Shown here in pieces: positions 9,177 through 16,767 of a stretch of 59,877 nucleotides of DNA. The DNA lies in the NCBI GenBank assembly GCA_005778355.1, contig SXON01000033.1, positions 1-59,877 of the forward strand. Direction: 5' to 3'. Each line of letters starts with the position of its first letter. The stretch's first letter is position 1. Origin of the DNA: Pseudomonadota bacterium (GTDB lineage Bacteria; Myxococcota_A; UBA796; SXON01). A program made the translations under genes and the position numbers. A model generated the notes under the pieces. It did no database searches, was not told the DNA's origin, and saw nothing but the letters and a program-made list of their open reading frames with translations.

Positions 9177-9923
9177 CTACCCCATCCAAGCCCCCCCATT
9201 GACATCGATCCCCTGCCCCGTGACACACGAGGCCGCGGGCGACATCAGCCACGCCACCACCCCGGCGATCTCCTCGGGGGTGCCCATGCGTCCCAGCGGA
9301 ACGGCGCTCATCGCGCGGCGGTGGGCCTCCTCGCGACTCACGCCCATCGCGGCCGCCATGCCCTCGATGCCCGACCAGGCCATGTCGGTGTCGACCCAGC
9401 CGGGGCAGATCGCGTTCACCAGTACGCCCTCTTGGGCGAGCTCGAGCGCCATCGCGCGGGTGAGTCCGAGCAGCGCTGCCTTCGACGCGCAGTAACCGGT
9501 GTAGCCGGGCACGCCGAAGCGGGCGAGCACGCTCGCGATCACGATGAAGTAGCGGCGGTCGGGGCCGGGCGCGAGGTGCCGCTGCCCGGCTCGGAGGGTG
9601 TTGTAGGCGCCGGTGAGGTTGGTAGCGACGATCTCGTCGAAACGATCGCCAGCACCGGGGGCGTTGGCCCCGCCGATGCCAGCCGCGGCCACCACCGCGA
9701 AGATCGGACCGTTCACCTCGGCAGCCTGCGCGAAGGCGGCATCGACGGCGGCGCGGTCGGACACGTCGCAAGGAAGACCGAGAACGCCGTCGAGGCTGGA
9801 CAACAACTCGGCACGCCGGGCGAGACCGGTCACCCGGGCGCCGTCGGCCTGCAGACGAAGGACAATGGCACGGCCGATGCCGCTGGAGGCGCCGGTAACG
9901 ACAACGTGAGGGGCACTCAACAT
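9177..9923 (-). CDS. Short-chain dehydrogenase/reductase (FabG-like)
   Basis: A 248-residue cytoplasmic SDR of classical length. The dinucleotide-binding motif TGASSGIG is at residues 10-17. The usual NNAG is altered to AAAG (VVAAAGIGG). The active-site Ser is in VIASVLARFG, and Tyr and Lys are in YCASK. The tail ends GQGIDVNGGAWMG as in FabG and 3-hydroxybutyrate dehydrogenases. It probably performs NAD(P)-dependent oxidation or reduction of a hydroxyacyl or similar alcohol; the substrate cannot be told from sequence. It stands alone, divergent from the sulfatase-like gene, with no pathway partner next to it. Confidence 0.88.
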   Translation of the reverse strand: MLSAPHVVVTGASSGIGRAIVLRLQADGARVTGLARRAELLSSLDGVLGLPCDVSDRAAVDAAFAQAAEVNGPIFAVVAAAGIGGANAPGAGDRFDEIVATNLTGAYNTLRAGQRHLAPGPDRRYFIVIASVLARFGVPGYTGYCASKAALLGLTRAMALELAQEGVLVNAICPGWVDTDMAWSGIEGMAAAMGVSREEAHRRAMSAVPLGRMGTPEEIAGVVAWLMSPAASCVTGQGIDVNGGAWMG

Positions 9924-9951
9924 GGGGACTCCGCGAGGGGGCGCGACTTAT

Positions 9952-9975
9952 CGGCACCACGCCCCGGCACCACGC
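9952..9975. promoter_or_regulatory. Direct repeat in divergent intergenic region
   Basis: The 11-mer CGGCACCACGC occurs twice (9952-9962 and 9965-9975) in the 94-bp gap between the divergent SDR and sulfatase-like genes. The spacing of 13 bases is close to a helical turn, which would suit a regulator bound as a tandem dimer. No clear -35/-10 boxes were found. Functional meaning is inference. Confidence 0.3.
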
Positions 9976-10017
9976 AAAATCGGCGCGGCCGTAGCCCAGG
10001 CCCGCTAGGCTCGCGCC

Positions 10018-11424
10018 GTGCTCCTCGCCCTCCTCGCCTGCGACCCCGAACCCCCCGAGGGCTGTGCCTTCTCGTCGATGGCGAAGGCGCCCGAGGCCGC
10101 CAGTACCTGCCCCGCCGATGCCGGCGACTACGACCCGGTGGCGACGGGGCCTGCCCCGCTGGTGGTGATGTTCACCGTCGACACGCTCAACCGCGCCTAC
10201 CTCGACGGCCGCCACGCCGACTGGGACATCACCCCGAGGCTCGACGCCTTCTTCGCCGAGTCGGCCTATCTCCCCGAGGTGGTCTCGGTCCGCAGCCTCA
10301 CCGGCGTGGCGCTGACCTCGTTGCTCACCGGCCGCTACCCGCGGTCACACGGCGTGCGCGACCACGCCGACCAGGTGGGCACGACCATCGACACCCTCCC
10401 CGAGCACCTCGCTTCGCAAGGCTACGCCACGCGCGCCTTCATCTCCAACCAGTGCTGGGTGGTCGACGGCAAGGTCGACGAGCTCACCTGCCGCTGGAAC
10501 CGGCAGGACGAGTCCGACCAGGACCAGAAAGACGAGGAGCTGGTCACCGCGTTCACGCGGGCGCTGGACGACCTGAGCGGCCCCACCTTTCTCTGGATCC
10601 ACCTCGTCGATCCCCACACGCCCTACGACGCCCGCGAGCCCTACTACGACCAGTTCCACCCCGAGCCACCGGCCGGCGACTTCGACCCCGGCGTGGAGGG
10701 GGCGCTGGCCGACGTGAACCTCGGCGAGCGCAGCATCACCCCCGAGGAGCACGCCCAGGTGGAAGCGGCCTACGCCTCGCAAGTGGCGCTGGTCGACGCG
10801 CGGTTCGGCGAGGTGCTCGACGCCCTGTCCGCCCGCGGCCTCGACGACGCGATTGTCGTCTTTGGCGCCGACCATGGCGAGGAGCTGGGCCTGCATGGGC
10901 ACTACTACTGGCATTCTTGCTCCACCTTCAACGCCTCGTTGACGTTGAACTACGCGATTCGTGCCCCGGGACGCATCGCGGGCGGCGCGGTGATGGCGAG
11001 CCCGGTGTCGAGTACCGACATCGCCCCGACGATCGCCGAGCTGGCCGGCGTGCCATGGACCGCCTCGCTCGATGGCACCTCGCTCGTCGACGACTTCCGC
11101 GCCTGCCGCGAGCCCACGCGCCCCGCCTACTTCGAGCGCGCCACCGAGGGCGCTGGGATGGTGGTGGATGGGCACAAGCTCGTGCTCGAGCCCGAGGGCT
11201 GGACCAGCGCCTGCGAGCCCTACACCGACGACGTGCCCTACGTGATGGCCAAGGAACAACTCTACGACATCGAGTCCGACCCCGACGAGTGCGTCAACAT
11301 CACCGACGATGAACCAGAGTTGTTCGACGAACTCCGCGGGCAGCTGTGCGACTGGATCACCGCCTCGCCGTGGGTGGCCACCAACAACGACCGAAACCCG
11401 GTGGTCCGCGCCTGCGGGGGCTGA
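10018..11424 (+). CDS. Sulfatase-family (alkaline phosphatase superfamily) putative lipoprotein
   Basis: A 468-residue protein starting at GTG with MLLALLACDPEP. An in-frame TAG at 10006 rules out a longer N-terminus, so the lipobox Cys is residue 8. Metal-site motifs of the family are present: MFTVDTLNRAYL near the N-terminus and GADHGEELGLHGHYY. The position normally held by the formylglycine Cys/Ser (C-x-P-S-R before LLTG) reads T-G-V-A-L, that is Thr, without the CxPxR signature. It is therefore unlikely to be a formylglycine sulfatase. It may act as a Thr-type phospho- or sulfo-transferase or hydrolase on the cell surface, or be an altered hydrolase. SlyD follows 23 bases downstream. Confidence 0.85.
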   Translation: MLLALLACDPEPPEGCAFSSMAKAPEAASTCPADAGDYDPVATGPAPLVVMFTVDTLNRAYLDGRHADWDITPRLDAFFAESAYLPEVVSVRSLTGVALTSLLTGRYPRSHGVRDHADQVGTTIDTLPEHLASQGYATRAFISNQCWVVDGKVDELTCRWNRQDESDQDQKDEELVTAFTRALDDLSGPTFLWIHLVDPHTPYDAREPYYDQFHPEPPAGDFDPGVEGALADVNLGERSITPEEHAQVEAAYASQVALVDARFGEVLDALSARGLDDAIVVFGADHGEELGLHGHYYWHSCSTFNASLTLNYAIRAPGRIAGGAVMASPVSSTDIAPTIAELAGVPWTASLDGTSLVDDFRACREPTRPAYFERATEGAGMVVDGHKLVLEPEGWTSACEPYTDDVPYVMAKEQLYDIESDPDECVNITDDEPELFDELRGQLCDWITASPWVATNNDRNPVVRACGG

Positions 11425-11447
11425 GGTTTCTGGATAGCGCCGCGGCC

Positions 11448-11948
11448 ATGCAAATCTCCAACGCCACTGTCGTCGCCTTCGAGTACACCCTCACCGACGG
11501 CGATGGGGCCGTCATCGACCAGTCGCCCCCGGGCGAACCGCTGAGCTACCTGCACGGCGCGGGCAACATCGTTCCCGGGCTCGAGCGCCAGCTCGAGGGC
11601 CTCGCCGTGGGCGACGAGCGCACCTGCGTGGTGCCGCCCAACGAGGGCTACGGCCTCGCCACCAACCAGGGTATCCGCGTGCCCCGCGCCGAGTTCCCCA
11701 GCGAGATGGAGCCGCAGGAAGGCATGGCGGTGGGTGCCACCGGCCCCGACGGCAAGACCGTTCCCCTGTTCATCAAGGGTGTCAGCGACGAGGAGGTGTT
11801 CCTCTCCTTCGACCACCCACTCGCCGGTGTCACGCTTCACTTCGCCGTCGCGATCCGATCGATCCGCGCCGCCACGGACGAGGAGCTGGCCCACGGGCAC
11901 CCGCACGGCCCCGGTGGTCACCACCACCACGGTCACGACCACGAGTAG
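11448..11948 (+). CDS. slyD: FKBP-type peptidyl-prolyl isomerase SlyD
   Basis: A 166-residue protein starting at MQISNATVVAFEYTL; the ATG was chosen because the FKBP domain begins there. Features are the FKBP motif GNIVPGLERQLEGLAVGDE, the SlyD flap insert (GYGLATNQGIRVPRAEFP), and a C-terminal His-rich metal-binding tail (HGHPHGPGGHHHHGHDHE). In other bacteria SlyD catalyses prolyl isomerisation, acts as a chaperone and delivers nickel to metalloenzymes. It is cytoplasmic. No hydrogenase or urease gene is nearby, so the link to metal here is only through the tail and the abundance of putative metal-binding proteins in the window. Confidence 0.93.
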   Translation: MQISNATVVAFEYTLTDGDGAVIDQSPPGEPLSYLHGAGNIVPGLERQLEGLAVGDERTCVVPPNEGYGLATNQGIRVPRAEFPSEMEPQEGMAVGATGPDGKTVPLFIKGVSDEEVFLSFDHPLAGVTLHFAVAIRSIRAATDEELAHGHPHGPGGHHHHGHDHE

Positions 11949-12091
11949 CCCTCCAGGCCGCACGGCACGACCGCGCCCCGGCTGGCGCAGTTCGCGGCCT
12001 GGCCAGGCGGGGATGGGGAGAGGGCCACGTCGGACGCGCGGCCGGCGCGGTAGGCCGGAGGCATGGCGGAGGCCGGACGGAATGGCCCGGT

Positions 12092-12122
12092 AGGGGAAGG
12101 GGCCGGCGAGGACCCTTCCCCT
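12092..12122. terminator. Hairpin between convergent slyD and barrel gene
   Basis: Perfect 10-bp inverted repeat AGGGGAAGGG (12092-12101) and CCCTTCCCCT (12113-12122) with an 11-base loop, in the 186-bp gap between converging genes. There is no clear T-tract on either side, so it could be a bidirectional transcription stop or only an mRNA 3'-end structure. Confidence 0.45.
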
Positions 12123-12134
12123 TCAGCGGCAAGG

Positions 12135-13211
12135 TCACTCGGCCCACTGCCCGCCGGTGAGGCCCGAGTCCCAGCTCCCGATGCCGAGGTAAGCGAGGTT
12201 CAAATACCCGCGCGAGGCATCGACCGCCGCCTCCCAGGTGATCTCGGTGTCGATCACGCCCTTGAACAACTTCAGGCGAAATAGGCGCACTTCGAGCCCA
12301 GTCGTCCCGTGGAGACGGCCGGGCGCCACCTCCGTCCGGGTGGGCTCGAAGTAGCTGCCCGCCCGCACCCGCAGCCGCCGGGGGACAGCCTCCACCTCGA
12401 AGCCCACGTGGGGCGTGACACTCAGCGTCTCGCCCCGGCGAACGCCCTCGCCTTCCAGCGCCGTTTCCAGCGCATAGCCCTGTGTCACGGGACCGTCGAT
12501 CGTCAGGTCGCCGGCCACGCGCACCGGCCGGGGCGGGGCATGTTCCGTGTCGGTCCAGCCGAGTCCGAGGGCGAGGTGCCAGGGCATCACCGCCGCCTCG
12601 ATGGGGAAGGGGCTGCCCCCCTCGGTGGGCACGGCGCGCACCTCGGAGCGGAAGGTGCCGCCGAGGTTCCAACCGTCCCACAGTCGCGACGCGAGTATGC
12701 CCACCTCGCCGCCCTGGCCGGTCCAGTCGAGGGTGTTGCCGTCTCGCTCGCCGTGCACCGAGAGCGCGCGCGCACCGAGGGCCACCGCCACTCTCCCGTC
12801 GGCGTAGCTGCCCCCGGCGGCGAGGTGTCCCTCGGTGACGTTGATCAACGCGTCGCCGTAGCGGTACTCGAGCCCGGAGTACACCAGTCCCCCGCCGAAG
12901 TTGCGCCAGAAACCGGCCACGCCGAGGTTGGCCATGCCGCCGGTCCTCGGTCCCACCTCGCCGAGGTTGGCCACGTCTGTCGCTTTCTCGGGGCCGAGCG
13001 CCAGCTGGGTGAACGCGAGTGACATGCCCCAGGTGCGGGTCTGTTCAATGCGACGGTTCACCGGCGCCGCCGGGTTGAAGAAGAGCCCGTTGGCCCCCCG
13101 CGCGAAGCCGAGCCCGGCGCCGCCCATCGCGGTGATTTCGGCCGGGGCGAGCACCACCAGGCGGGTGGCGTCGATCACCGGCTCGGCGGCCAGGGCGAGG
13201 GAGATGAGCAC
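12135..13211 (-). CDS. Putative outer-membrane beta-barrel protein (FadL/PorV-like start)
   Basis: Starting at the GTG at 13211 gives 358 residues beginning VLISLALAAEPVIDATRL, a short signal-like segment ending at an Ala-Ala site. A longer frame opens at 13364, but its first 50 residues look non-coding. The segment AMGGAGLGFARGANGLFFNPAA matches the N-terminal hatch-like motif of FadL- or PorV-type barrels. The rest alternates hydrophobic and polar residues with Gly and aromatics (NFGGGLVYSGLEYRYG, LRVRAGSYFEP), as beta strands do. Location is probably the outer membrane; substrate is unknown. It faces flhA divergently across a long intergenic region. Confidence 0.75.
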   Translation of the reverse strand: MLISLALAAEPVIDATRLVVLAPAEITAMGGAGLGFARGANGLFFNPAAPVNRRIEQTRTWGMSLAFTQLALGPEKATDVANLGEVGPRTGGMANLGVAGFWRNFGGGLVYSGLEYRYGDALINVTEGHLAAGGSYADGRVAVALGARALSVHGERDGNTLDWTGQGGEVGILASRLWDGWNLGGTFRSEVRAVPTEGGSPFPIEAAVMPWHLALGLGWTDTEHAPPRPVRVAGDLTIDGPVTQGYALETALEGEGVRRGETLSVTPHVGFEVEAVPRRLRVRAGSYFEPTRTEVAPGRLHGTTGLEVRLFRLKLFKGVIDTEITWEAAVDASRGYLNLAYLGIGSWDSGLTGGQWAE

Positions 13212-13542
13212 CGGGGGGAGGTATCCGCGTGGCGGCGCGACGCCATCCGGGAGCAGCGTCAGGCGAGTCTCGACGACCCGATCCAGCCCGCGACCACCGT
13301 TGAGCGGGCCTCGCCACGGCGCGTCGCAAGCAGAAACTGGCTGAACCGGAATCATCGTAAGCACTGAGCACTCGAACCGGCACGAGCCCCACCTCGGCCT
13401 AGAAGCAAGGCGCCCACACTACTGGAAAGTTGGCGTTCTCCCGTAGGACGACAGGGACGCTGTGCTCGAGTCCACGCGCCCGTGTCACTTCAGCCTTCCT
13501 GCGCTCACGACGATTCCGGTTCGCACAGCAATCGGTCACGAC

Positions 13543-13593
13543 GCCTCCCGCCCGTCTCCATCGCGGCCGCGAGGCAGCCCTCAGACGGGAGGC
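13543..13593. other. Structured element inside the 427-bp gap upstream of flhA
   Basis: The gap 13212-13638 holds no convincing gene. It contains an outer stem GCCTCCCG (13543-13550) pairing with CGGGAGGC (13586-13593). Inside it lies a perfect 12-bp palindrome TCGCGGCCGCGA (13561-13572). It lies just upstream of the putative flhA promoter and could be a terminator for readthrough, an operator, or simply structured GC-rich DNA. The rest of the gap shows nothing recognisable except that promoter. Confidence 0.4.
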
Positions 13594-13603
13594 TCACGAC
13601 CCC

Positions 13604-13630
13604 TCAACTTCCCCACCGCGTGACCGAAGA
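13604..13630 (+). promoter_or_regulatory. FliA (sigma-28)-like promoter of flhA
   Basis: TCAACTTC, 11-base spacer, ACCGAAGA. This resembles the sigma-28 consensus TAAAGTTT-N11-GCCGATAA in both boxes and in exact spacing. The same arrangement occurs at 18056-18082 and 18253-18279. The -10 ends only 8 bases before the flhA ATG at 13639, so the transcript would be nearly leaderless; no strong ribosome-binding site precedes the ATG. Confidence 0.55.
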
Positions 13631-13638
13631 GCGCGGCG

Positions 13639-15738
13639 ATGGCCTCCGCCTCCGCTGCCCGCCCCGCCGCCCCCGTCCCCTTCGCGGGGATCCGCGCCAA
13701 CGCCGACGCGTTGCTCGCCCTCGGCGTGTTCGCCGTCGTTGCGATCATGATGGTACCCCTTCCGCCCATCGTGCTCGACCTGATGCTCGCGGCCAGCATC
13801 ACGGTGTCGTTGCTGATCTTTCTGGTCGCGATCTACACGCGCCGGCCCGTGGAGTTCAGCGTGTTCCCGACGGTGTTGCTCGTCACCACCGTGTTTCGCC
13901 TGTCGCTCAACGTGGCGAGCACCCGGCTGATTCTCACCCACGGCTCCGAGGGCACTCACGCCGCCGGCCACGTGATCGAGGCGGTGGGCAACTTCCTCAT
14001 CGGCGGCAACGCGCTGGTGGGCTTCATCGTCTTCTGCATCCTCGTGACCATCAACTTCATGGTGGTGACCAAGGGCGCTGGGCGCGTGGCCGAAGTGGCG
14101 GCGCGTTTCACGTTGGACGCGATGCCCGGCAAGCAGATGGCGGGGGACGCCGAGCTCAACGCTGGCCTCATCGACGAGAAGACGGCCAAGCGGCGCCGCG
14201 CCGAGGTGGCCCGGGAGGCCGACTTCTACGGCGCGATGGACGGCGCGAGCAAGTTCATCAAGGGCGACGCGATCGCCGCCATCATCATCACCCTCATCAA
14301 CATCGTGGGTGGCATCATCATCGGCGTGGTGATGCACGACCTCGACGTCGTCACCGCGCTCTCGAACTACACGATCCTCACCATCGGCGACGGCCTCGCC
14401 TCGCAGTTCCCCGCGCTCATCACCTCAGCGGCCGCCGGCATGCTCGTCACCCGCGTCAACGACGTGGAGGACAGCACCCTCGACCACCAGATGGGCCAGC
14501 AGCTGCTCGGCAACCCGCGCGTGCTCGCCATCCTCGCGGTGCTCGCCGGCCTCTTCGTGTTCGTGCCCGGCCTTCGCTTCGTGTTCGCCGTCATCGCCAT
14601 CGGTCTGGGCGCCCTGGCCTACGCCCTGCGCAATCAAACGCCAGTCGCCAGCACGGTGGCCGACGACGCCCCGGCCGCGCCGTCGGAGGCCCCCATCGAG
14701 GACCTCCTCAAGGTAGACCCGCTGGTGATCGAGCTTGGCCTGGATCTCTTGTACCTGGGCGACGAGCAGAAGGGCGGCCAGCTCGTGCAACGCATCCAGC
14801 AGCTCCGCCGCCAGGTGGCCGGCGACCTCGGCATCGTGCTGCCCACCTTCCGCCTGCGCGACAACGTGCGACTCGGCGCCGGGCAGTACCGCATCCTCTT
14901 GCGCGGCGAGACGGTCGGGCAGGGAAACGTCGTGTCGCGACAGAACCTCGCCCTCGACCCGGGGACGGCCACCGCCCCTCTCAAGGGCACCGAGGGCAAG
15001 GACCCCGTCTTCGGGATGAAGGGCTACTGGGTGCCCGACGCGATGCGGCTGAAGGCGCAGTCGCTCGGCTACACCGTGGTCGACGTGCCGACGGTGCTCA
15101 CCACCCACCTCGACGACCTCGTGAAGCGCCACGCCCACGAGCTCTTCGGCCGCCAGAACCTCGCCGACGCGCTCGAGCGGGTGTCGCAATCCAACCCCAA
15201 GCTGGTGGAAGAGCTCACCCCCGATCCCCTCCCCCGCAGCGCCGTGCTGCGCGTGTTCCGCAACCTCATCGCCGAGGGCGTGGGCGTGCGCGACACGCAG
15301 GGCATCCTCGAGGCCCTCTCCGAATTCGCCCCGCGCACCCGCGACCCCGACGTGCTCACCGAGTTCGTTCGCGCTCGCCTGGCCCGCGCCGTCACCGCGC
15401 GTTTCTCCGGCGACGACGGCGTGCTCCGCTACATCGGCCTCGGCGCCGACGCGGAAGACGCGATCAGCCGCGGCCTGCAAGGCAACGACGGCGGCGCGAT
15501 GTCGCTGGTGCTCGACCCCGACACCACCCGCAAGCTCTTCGCCGCGCTCCGCACGGCCGTGGAGGGCTACTCGGGCCCCGGCGAGGTGGTGTTGCTCGTG
15601 CCGCCCCTGGCGCGCGGTCCCTTGCGTCGGCTCATCGAGAAGGCGCTGCCGCGGGTGCCGGTGATGTCGCCCAGCGAGATCGTCCCCGGCACGGGCCTCG
15701 AGCGCGCCGCGGAGCTTTCGCTGCGCACGGCGCGCTGA
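13639..15738 (+). CDS. flhA: Flagellar export gate protein FlhA
   Basis: A 699-residue protein, the usual FlhA length. The N-terminal half has several membrane segments (for example ALLALGVFAVVAIMMVPLPP, IVLDLMLAASITVSLLIFLV) and the FHIPEP-family signature RLSLNVASTRLIL at about 80-92. Next come the cytoplasmic FHIPEP loop (GAMDGASKFIKGDAIA) and a soluble C-terminal domain from about residue 350. It forms the inner-membrane export gate ring that docks substrates and chaperones. I prefer FlhA over the type III secretion paralogue SctV because fliA and four flg genes follow. It is preceded by a sigma-28-like promoter. Its upstream region and first codons are repeated in degraded form at 18056-18180. 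The usual downstream flhF and flhG genes are absent here. Confidence 0.95.
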   Translation: MASASAARPAAPVPFAGIRANADALLALGVFAVVAIMMVPLPPIVLDLMLAASITVSLLIFLVAIYTRRPVEFSVFPTVLLVTTVFRLSLNVASTRLILTHGSEGTHAAGHVIEAVGNFLIGGNALVGFIVFCILVTINFMVVTKGAGRVAEVAARFTLDAMPGKQMAGDAELNAGLIDEKTAKRRRAEVAREADFYGAMDGASKFIKGDAIAAIIITLINIVGGIIIGVVMHDLDVVTALSNYTILTIGDGLASQFPALITSAAAGMLVTRVNDVEDSTLDHQMGQQLLGNPRVLAILAVLAGLFVFVPGLRFVFAVIAIGLGALAYALRNQTPVASTVADDAPAAPSEAPIEDLLKVDPLVIELGLDLLYLGDEQKGGQLVQRIQQLRRQVAGDLGIVLPTFRLRDNVRLGAGQYRILLRGETVGQGNVVSRQNLALDPGTATAPLKGTEGKDPVFGMKGYWVPDAMRLKAQSLGYTVVDVPTVLTTHLDDLVKRHAHELFGRQNLADALERVSQSNPKLVEELTPDPLPRSAVLRVFRNLIAEGVGVRDTQGILEALSEFAPRTRDPDVLTEFVRARLARAVTARFSGDDGVLRYIGLGADAEDAISRGLQGNDGGAMSLVLDPDTTRKLFAALRTAVEGYSGPGEVVLLVPPLARGPLRRLIEKALPRVPVMSPSEIVPGTGLERAAELSLRTAR

Positions 15739-15795
15739 TCGGGGACCCCGGGGGACGCGACCGGCGGGGACGGGGGATCTGCCCGGGCAATCAAA

Positions 15796-15811
15796 TGTCA
15801 AGCAAGTGTCA
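15796..15811 (+). promoter_or_regulatory. TGTCA direct repeat, Pho-box-like
   Basis: TGTCA occurs at 15796-15800 and 15807-15811, exactly 11 bases apart, as in PhoB boxes (two 11-bp repeats with TGTCA cores). It lies about 18 bases upstream of a good -35 box. In known Pho promoters the boxes usually replace the -35, so the position is not typical. Candidate operator only. Confidence 0.3.
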
Positions 15812-15815
15812 AATG

Positions 15816-15825
15816 CCCCCCCCCC
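15816..15825 (+). repeat. C10 homopolymer tract upstream of a promoter
   Basis: Ten consecutive C residues sit between the TGTCA repeats and the -35 box at 15830. Tracts of this length are prone to slippage in bacteria. A length change would shift the putative operator relative to the promoter. Whether length varies cannot be seen from one sequence. Confidence 0.6.
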
Positions 15826-15829
15826 GGTC

Positions 15830-15859
15830 TTGACTCCGCGTTGAACGCAAGCGTACACT
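15830..15859 (+). promoter_or_regulatory. Sigma-70-like promoter of the inserted cassette
   Basis: TTGACT (15830-15835), 18-base spacer, TACACT (15854-15859). This is followed by an AAGGAG ribosome-binding site at 15872-15877, seven bases before an ATG at 15885. It is one of the clearest housekeeping-type promoters in the window and would drive the four genes between flhA and fliA independently of flagellar control. Confidence 0.55.
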
Positions 15860-15884
15860 CACGTCGCGACCAAGGAGTCTCGCC

Positions 15885-15896
15885 ATGAAGAACTGA
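15885..15896 (+). other. Three-codon mini-ORF (MKN-stop), in frame with the next gene
   Basis: ATG AAG AAC TGA follows an ideal AAGGAG site. The frame continues after the TGA as ACA GGA ATG AAC, in phase with the gene starting at 15903. The ancestral start was probably at 15885 and codon 4 has become a stop (TGG or CGA to TGA would suffice). Alternatively it is a deliberate leader peptide with reinitiation six bases later, or a sequencing error. Confidence 0.55.
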
Positions 15897-15902
15897 ACAG
15901 GA

Positions 15903-16409
15903 ATGAACGTGTTCCAGTGGGAACACTCTCGCCGGTGGGATCTCACAGCCGGTGCCAGCGAGTTCGTGCGCGCCGAGGGGGCGCTGATGCTCCCGGGCTT
16001 CGTCACCCTCAGCGTGTTCTTCCGCCGCGCCTCCCAGACCGCGAGCACCATCGAGCTGGCCCTGTGGACGGCCCCGCTCTACACTCGACCTCTCGACGAG
16101 GACAACTTCACCAACAACCCGGCCCAGTACCTGTTGCCCCTCATGCTCCAGCCTGCGACCGGCCTGCAGATGACGGGCACGGGCGCGCAGGTCTTCGGCG
16201 CCCGCCTCGCGCCCGAGCAGGCGGTGGGGTCCCTACTCTTCTGGCAGCTCAAGAACACCGGTGGTGCCCAGTCGGTGATCGTGGGGGACATCTACGTGGT
16301 GCCCAACCACGCGGGCAGCATGATGCTCACCGAGGTCCGCCGGACGATCGACGCGGGGACGGGGCCGAGCCACGGCAACCACGCCCGCGCCTCGATGCGG
16401 CAGGGGTAG
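15903..16409 (+). CDS. Hypothetical protein, first gene of cassette between flhA and fliA
   Basis: The protein has 168 residues and is not recognised. It begins MNVFQWEHSRRWDLTAG and alternates hydrophobic and polar stretches (LMLPGFVTLSVFFRRAS, AVGSLLFWQLKNTGGAQSV) in a way that suggests a beta-sandwich fold. There is no signal peptide or membrane segment. The ATG used here has only AGGA immediately before it. The better ribosome-binding site serves an ATG 18 bases upstream, separated by an in-frame TGA. Four bases separate it from the next gene, and the four cassette genes probably form one transcript from the promoter at 15830. Confidence 0.68.
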   Translation: MNVFQWEHSRRWDLTAGASEFVRAEGALMLPGFVTLSVFFRRASQTASTIELALWTAPLYTRPLDEDNFTNNPAQYLLPLMLQPATGLQMTGTGAQVFGARLAPEQAVGSLLFWQLKNTGGAQSVIVGDIYVVPNHAGSMMLTEVRRTIDAGTGPSHGNHARASMRQG

Positions 16410-16413
16410 CCCG

Positions 16414-16767
16414 GTGGCGTGGGTCGAACGCCCGGCCAGGGACGACCTCGAGCGCGCGGTGGGCTACGTCCAGTACGTGTCCGCCGAGCAGATGGATGGC
16501 CGCGACGCGATCGTGTTCCGGCTGGAGGAGTGGGAGTGCTATACGGACACGGTATCGAAACGGTACGCGATCTACCTTGACGTTGGAACCACCGTCGCGC
16601 TCGCGCAGTTGCAGCTCCTCCGCGATGCGATGGTGCACCAGTACGCGGTTGCGCTGTACTTTCTGGACGACTCCGACGACACCGGCTTCCGCTTCGCCTA
16701 CGAGGTCATGGTGATTCCGGTCGCGTTCGGGGACGGCGTGATTACGGCAGCGACGGTGGAGTGGTGA
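16414..16767 (+). CDS. Hypothetical 117-residue protein of cassette
   Basis: Starts at GTG with MAWVERPARDDLERAVGYVQ. It is acidic and aromatic-rich, with predicted mixed alpha/beta character (LRDAMVHQYAVALYFLDDSDD, AYEVMVIPVAFGDGVI). No signal, no Cys, no recognised motif. It follows the previous gene by four bases and overlaps the metzincin gene by 7 bases, so coupled expression is likely. It could be a chaperone or inhibitor for the protease; only the tight linkage suggests this. Confidence 0.65.
   Translation: MAWVERPARDDLERAVGYVQYVSAEQMDGRDAIVFRLEEWECYTDTVSKRYAIYLDVGTTVALAQLQLLRDAMVHQYAVALYFLDDSDDTGFRFAYEVMVIPVAFGDGVITAATVEW

Noticed and set aside
9940..9980. Sigma-54 promoter (GGCAC and GC elements)
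   Set aside because: GGCAC is present, but the GC element is at the wrong distance; a direct repeat explains the pattern better.
7944..11312. Open frame of over 1100 codons on the plus strand
   Set aside because: Antisense to the subtilase and SDR and out of frame with the sulfatase; Arg/His/Gly-rich translation without motifs, typical of chance frames in GC-rich DNA.
13639..15738. Type III secretion SctV instead of FlhA
   Set aside because: The neighbours are fliA and rod/ring genes, and no injectisome gene is present.
13482..15833. 783-codon frame overlapping flhA
   Set aside because: His/Arg/Pro-rich shadow of flhA in another frame, with no motifs.
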